Shown: positions 61,232 to 64,000 of the stretch, piece by piece
Numbering within the stretch: position 1 is the stretch's first letter
Layout: every line of letters starts with the position of its first letter
Assembly: GCF_015319165.1 (NCBI RefSeq)
Contig: NZ_JADIVZ010000001.1
Coordinates: forward strand, 930,001-994,000
DNA from: Nocardioides acrostichi
GTDB taxonomy: Bacteria; Actinomycetota; Actinomycetes; Propionibacteriales; Nocardioidaceae
Direction of reading: 5' to 3'
DNA: 64,000 nt
The notes under the pieces: model-generated
Told to the model about the DNA's origin: nothing
What the model saw: the letters and a program-made list of their open reading frames with translations, nothing else
Database searches by the model: none
Position numbers and translations under genes: made by a program

Positions 61232-61723
61232 GTGAGTCAGCCGACCCCCGACCCCCTCGCCGTCGAGATCGTCCGGCTCGATCCCGATCTGCCGCCGCCC
61301 GCCTACGCGCACCCCGGCGACGCCGGCGCCGACCTGGTCGCCGCCGTCGACGTCCGGCTGGAGCCGGGGGAGCGCGCGCTGGTGCCCACCGGCCTCGCGC
61401 TGGCGCTGCCGCGCGGGTACGTCGGGCTGATCCACCCCCGCTCGGGCCTGGCGGCCCGGCACGGTGTGTCGATCGTCAACACCCCCGGCACCGTCGACGC
61501 CGGCTATCGGGGCGAGGTCAAGGTGCTGCTGGTCAATCTCGACCCGCGCGAGCCGGTCGAGCTGCGCCGTGGCGACCGGGTCGCGCAGTTGGTGGTGCAG
61601 CGCGTCGAGCAGGTCCGGTTCGTCGAGGTCGAGGTGCTGCCGGACTCCGACCGCGGTGTCGGGGGTTACGGTTCTACGGGCGGCTTCGCCGACCATCCGT
61701 CCGAGGATCGAGGAGATCAGTGA
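61232..61723 (+). CDS. dut: Deoxyuridine 5'-triphosphate nucleotidohydrolase
   Basis: Trimeric dUTPase that hydrolyses dUTP to dUMP, 163 aa. The five family motifs are visible: [12 protein letters not shown] (1), [16 protein letters not shown] (2/3 start), [15 protein letters not shown] (3), [11 protein letters not shown] (4) and the C-terminal glycine-rich [12 protein letters not shown] (5), which closes over the site. The GTG start is set by TAGCGT 7 nt upstream. It overlaps the DUF3710 gene start by 4 nt. Confidence 0.96.
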   Translation: MSQPTPDPLAVEIVRLDPDLPPPAYAHPGDAGADLVAAVDVRLEPGERALVPTGLALALPRGYVGLIHPRSGLAARHGVSIVNTPGTVDAGYRGEVKVLLVNLDPREPVELRRGDRVAQLVVQRVEQVRFVEVEVLPDSDRGVGGYGSTGGFADHPSEDRGDQ

Positions 61724-62349
61724 AGTTCCGCCGCAAGTCCGCCAGCCCGACCGACGCCGCTGCCGAGGAGGTCGAGTCGGCGCAGGCGCCCGGCCTGACC
61801 GACGGCCCCTTCGACATCGACGACGCACCCGCACTCCCCGAGGGCGGCCAGCGGGTCGACCTCGGTTCGTTGCTCATCACGCCCGCGCAGGGCATCGAAC
61901 TGCGCATCCAGGTCGACGACAGCACCGGCGAGGTGCAGGCCGTCATCCTGGCCGGCCCGGACGGCGCCCTCGAGCTACGTGCCTTCGCAGCGCCCCGCGG
62001 TGGCGACCTCTGGAGCGAGGTGCGCCCCCAGATCGCAGCCGACATGGCCCAGCGCGGCGGCACCGCCACCGAGGCCGAGGGCCGCTTCGGCACCGAGCTC
62101 GAGTGTCAGGTGACCCGCCAGCTGCCGGACGGCACGACCGGCGCACAGGCCTCGCGCATCGTGGGTGTCAACGGCCCCCGCTGGCTCCTGCGCGCCACCT
62201 TCATCGGCGCCCCCGCCCAGGGCGGCGATGCCGTCGAGGGGTGGGAGAACCTGCTCGGCGCGGTCGTCGTCAGCCGCGGCACCGGTGCGATGCCGGTCGG
62301 CGAGGCGCTGCCCGTGATCCTGCCCGACGGCGCGCGCCCGGTCTCCTGA
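61720..62349 (+). CDS. DUF3710 protein
   Basis: A 209-aa actinobacterial protein. The first 55 residues are charged ([21 protein letters not shown] in part), then come a beta-rich domain with [20 protein letters not shown] and a conserved stretch [20 protein letters not shown]. No catalytic motif is evident. The GTG start overlaps the dut stop. The dut-DUF3710-OB-fold-DUF3159 order is conserved in many actinobacteria; its purpose is unknown. Confidence 0.88.
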   Translation: MKFRRKSASPTDAAAEEVESAQAPGLTDGPFDIDDAPALPEGGQRVDLGSLLITPAQGIELRIQVDDSTGEVQAVILAGPDGALELRAFAAPRGGDLWSEVRPQIAADMAQRGGTATEAEGRFGTELECQVTRQLPDGTTGAQASRIVGVNGPRWLLRATFIGAPAQGGDAVEGWENLLGAVVVSRGTGAMPVGEALPVILPDGARPVS

Positions 62350-62369
62350 CGCGCTCAGGCCGAGCCCAC

Positions 62370-62375
62370 TACCCT
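62370..62375 (+). promoter_or_regulatory. -10 hexamer TACCCT of leaderless OB-fold gene
   Basis: TACCCT ends 7 nt before the GTG at 62383, in the 33-bp gap after the DUF3710 gene. Confidence 0.5.
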
Positions 62376-62382
62376 GAGCCCC

Positions 62383-62760
62383 GTGTCCGACAAGCCCCGT
62401 GAGAAGAGCCGGCTGCGCCGGAGCATCTCGCGGTGGGCGAATGCGCAGGACCAGGAGTCGCGCGACCTGCTCAAGACCTACGTCCAGCCCGGCCGCGACA
62501 AGATCGCCGAGGCGCAGGACCGCGAGGTGGTGCGGCTGCGCGGCACCCTGCGCACCGTGACGCTCACGCCGCGTGGCGGGGTTCCGTCGCTCGAGGCGGA
62601 GCTCTACGACGGGTCGGGCTCCATCACGCTGGTGTGGCTCGGGCGTCGACGCATCGTCGGCATCGACCCGGGCGTCTCGATATCGGTCGAGGGGCGCATC
62701 GGGCTGCACGAGGACCGTCGCATCATGTTCAACCCTCGCTACGAGCTGATCCCGTCGTGA
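62383..62760 (+). CDS. OB-fold nucleic acid-binding domain protein
   Basis: A 125-aa protein with a basic N-terminal helix (REKSRLRRSISRWAN) and one OB-fold: VVRLRGTLRTVTLTPRG, EAELYDGSGSITLVWLGRR, GVSISVEGRIGLHEDR. It resembles the anticodon-binding type OB-fold seen in RecG-like proteins, so it may bind single-stranded DNA or RNA. It overlaps the DUF3159 gene by 4 nt and could also be reached by read-through from dut. Confidence 0.88.
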   Translation: MSDKPREKSRLRRSISRWANAQDQESRDLLKTYVQPGRDKIAEAQDREVVRLRGTLRTVTLTPRGGVPSLEAELYDGSGSITLVWLGRRRIVGIDPGVSISVEGRIGLHEDRRIMFNPRYELIPS

Positions 62761-63470
62761 CCTCCGCGAGCACGTCGGGCGCCCCGATCACGGTCGACAC
62801 CGTCGAGGCGCTGGTCCGCCGGCAGATGGCGGCGTCCCTGGGCGGACGCCGCGGCATGGTCGAGGCCGCGATTCCCGGCATCGTCTTCACGGTGACCTAC
62901 CTGGTCACGAAGGATCTGCGCACCACGCTGATCGCGGCCGGCGGTGCCGCGGCCGTGGCGGTGGTGCTGCGGCTGGTGCAGCGCCAGACGCTCCAGTTCG
63001 CGATGAACGCGGTGTTCGGCATCGCGATCGGCTGGGTGTTCATCCGCCTCGCGGGCGCCGGTGGCGGGTCGGAGAGCGACCAGGCGCTGGCGTTCTTCCT
63101 CCCCGGCATCCTCTGGTCGACCGGCTACTCGCTCGTCCTCGCGATCACCTGCCTGGTGCGCTGGCCGATGGTCGGCTTCATGGTCGGCAACGCCTCGGAG
63201 GATCCCCTCGCGTGGCACGACGACCCGCAGATCGTGCGGCTGTGCACCCGGCTCACCTGGCTGTTCCTGGCCCCCGGAGCGATCAACGTGTGCCTTCAGG
63301 CGCCCGTGTGGATCCTGGGCCACTCGGGGGCGCTCGACAAGGACGTCGCCATCGCGATCTTGGGCGTGCTCCGCGTCGGCGTCGGCTGGGCGGTGCGCGC
63401 CGTCTCGTGGTCGGTGATGGTGTGGGTGCTGGCCCGCGACGCGACGCCCATCGAACCGCGTCAGGCGTGA
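62757..63470 (+). CDS. DUF3159 integral membrane protein
   Basis: A 237-aa membrane protein with six or so hydrophobic segments beginning GMVEAAIPGIVFTVTYLVT. The stretch RWPMVGFMVGNASEDPLAWHDD between helices is a DUF3159 signature (core VGFMVGNASEDPLAWH). The GTG start overlaps the OB-fold gene's stop. Function unknown; the family is restricted to actinobacteria. Confidence 0.9.
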   Translation: MTSASTSGAPITVDTVEALVRRQMAASLGGRRGMVEAAIPGIVFTVTYLVTKDLRTTLIAAGGAAAVAVVLRLVQRQTLQFAMNAVFGIAIGWVFIRLAGAGGGSESDQALAFFLPGILWSTGYSLVLAITCLVRWPMVGFMVGNASEDPLAWHDDPQIVRLCTRLTWLFLAPGAINVCLQAPVWILGHSGALDKDVAIAILGVLRVGVGWAVRAVSWSVMVWVLARDATPIEPRQA

Positions 63471-63474
63471 GCTC

Positions 63475-63499
63475 GCCGGGCTCCCCGGGATACCCCGGC
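63475..63499. terminator. Bidirectional hairpin between DUF3159 and the TrkA-type gene
   Basis: GCCGGG pairs with CCCGGC around a 13-nt loop, in the short gap between the two convergent genes. No U-tract. Confidence 0.35.
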
Positions 63500-63507
63500 T
63501 CCGCCGG

Positions 63508-64000
63508 CTACTCGGTCTTCTCGGGGTGCATGGAGGGCGCCAGCAGGCGCTCGACGGCGTCCTCCTGCTCCTCCGGGACGACGAGGAGCAGCTCGTCGTG
63601 GGCCTCGACCGGCTGCTCGGGGTCGGGCACGTAGACCTGACCGTCACGCAGGATCGTGACGAGGGCGCAGTTGCCGGGCAGCGGGATGAGCCCGCTGGGC
63701 TTGCCGACGAAGGGGGAGTCGTCGGGCAGCGTGATCTCGACGAGGTTGGCGTTGCCCTGGCGGAAGGTGAAGAGCCGCACGATGTCGCCGACGGCCACGG
63801 CCTCCTCGACCAGGGCCGACATGATGCGCGGCGTCGAGACGTTGACGTCGACTCCCCATGCCTCGCTGAAGAGCCACTCGTTGTTGGGGTGATTGACCCG
63901 GCCGACGGTGCGCGGCACGCCGAACTCGGTCTTGGCCAACAGCGAGGCGACGAGGTTCGCCTTGTCGTCGCCGGTGGCGGAGATGAGCACGTCGCAGTCC
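63508..64000 (-). CDS. TrkA-family potassium uptake protein, C-terminal part (cut by window edge)
   Basis: The gene runs off the right edge; 163 C-terminal codons are visible. The first part is the end of a Rossmann RCK_N domain (DVLISATGDDKANLVASLLA), followed by NHPNNEWLFSEAWGVDVNVS and an RCK_C (TrkA_C) domain with LVEITLPDDSPFVGKPSGLIPL. Such proteins bind NAD(H) and gate Trk/Ktr potassium channels from the cytoplasm. In mycobacteria the ceoB/ceoC pair occupies the same place beside the DUF3159-dut block, so a second TrkA gene is probably just outside the window. Confidence 0.92.
   Translation of the reverse strand, partial: DCDVLISATGDDKANLVASLLAKTEFGVPRTVGRVNHPNNEWLFSEAWGVDVNVSTPRIMSALVEEAVAVGDIVRLFTFRQGNANLVEITLPDDSPFVGKPSGLIPLPGNCALVTILRDGQVYVPDPEQPVEAHDELLLVVPEEQEDAVERLLAPSMHPEKTE

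Overview
The window is very GC-rich, densely coded chromosomal DNA from an actinobacterium. Markers of that phylum include a lysine-rich RpoD/HrdB-type principal sigma factor with a SigB-type paralogue, SepH (DUF3071), DUF3039-era lineage families such as DUF4193, DUF4235, DUF3093, DUF3710, DUF3159, DUF4192, DUF5998 and DUF7455, a [2Fe-2S] ferrochelatase, an LprG/P55 pair and a 13E12-type DUF222-HNH gene. The best guess, from general resemblance only, is Nocardioidaceae (Nocardioides/Aeromicrobium-like). I saw no rRNA, tRNA, CRISPR array, prophage or transposase.

Layout. (1) 1-12.6 kb is an accessory-looking sulfur oxidation island: an ArsR-type regulator cut by the left edge; a fused [4Fe-4S]/NrfD membrane subunit; a molybdopterin oxidoreductase resembling SoeA; an Mrp-type Fe-S carrier; then two divergent operons, PDO1-rhodanese/type II SQR/YgaP-like rhodanese leftward and rhodanese/TauE exporter/PDO2-rhodanese rightward; and two small membrane proteins, one with a CPVC motif. 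(2) 12.6-15.1 kb holds a small Cys-rich protein and an MMPL/RND transporter. (3) 15-26.4 kb is housekeeping: coaE, a NagZ-like lipoprotein, sigB, manA, a prolyl oligopeptidase, dinB, DUF4192 and a GCS2-like ligase. (4) 26.4-29.7 kb is a translationally coupled WXG100/type VII-like operon of unknown function. (5) 29.7-48.3 kb is core: HhH-GPD protein, rpoD, parE, a second NagZ-like lipoprotein, carbonic anhydrase, P55-like MFS pump, lprG, parC, a GNAT/acyl-CoA synthetase protein, a sulfotransferase-fold protein, DUF5998 and a phosphodiesterase. (6) 48.3-50.1 kb is a 13E12/HNH gene flanked by a 41-bp tandem array. (7) 50.1-64 kb is core: tdk, a sulfurtransferase, a double-SDR reductase, sepH, a TRIC-like channel, a degenerate histidine kinase, hemH/cpfC, an inositol monophosphatase family gene, the DUF4193-to-DUF3159 block with dut, and a TrkA-type protein cut by the right edge.

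How the parts may work together. The first 12 kb could encode a complete cytoplasmic route from sulfide to sulfate: SQR makes persulfide, the two persulfide dioxygenase-rhodanese fusions make sulfite, and a SoeABC-like enzyme would oxidise sulfite and pass electrons to quinone, with TauE exporting excess sulfite. A shared motif, TGTMCGKACA, lies in front of several of these units and the MMPL gene. At two promoters it covers a -10 hexamer TACATT, which suggests a small regulon run by one repressor, perhaps the edge-truncated ArsR protein.

At least 14 genes have a TANNNT -10 hexamer 6-8 nt before the start codon, implying widespread leaderless transcription. I used this rule to choose several starts. 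By contrast parE seems to have a leadered transcript with a Shine-Dalgarno sequence ideally placed before an ATC codon. All functional calls come from reading translated sequence by eye; no database search was run.
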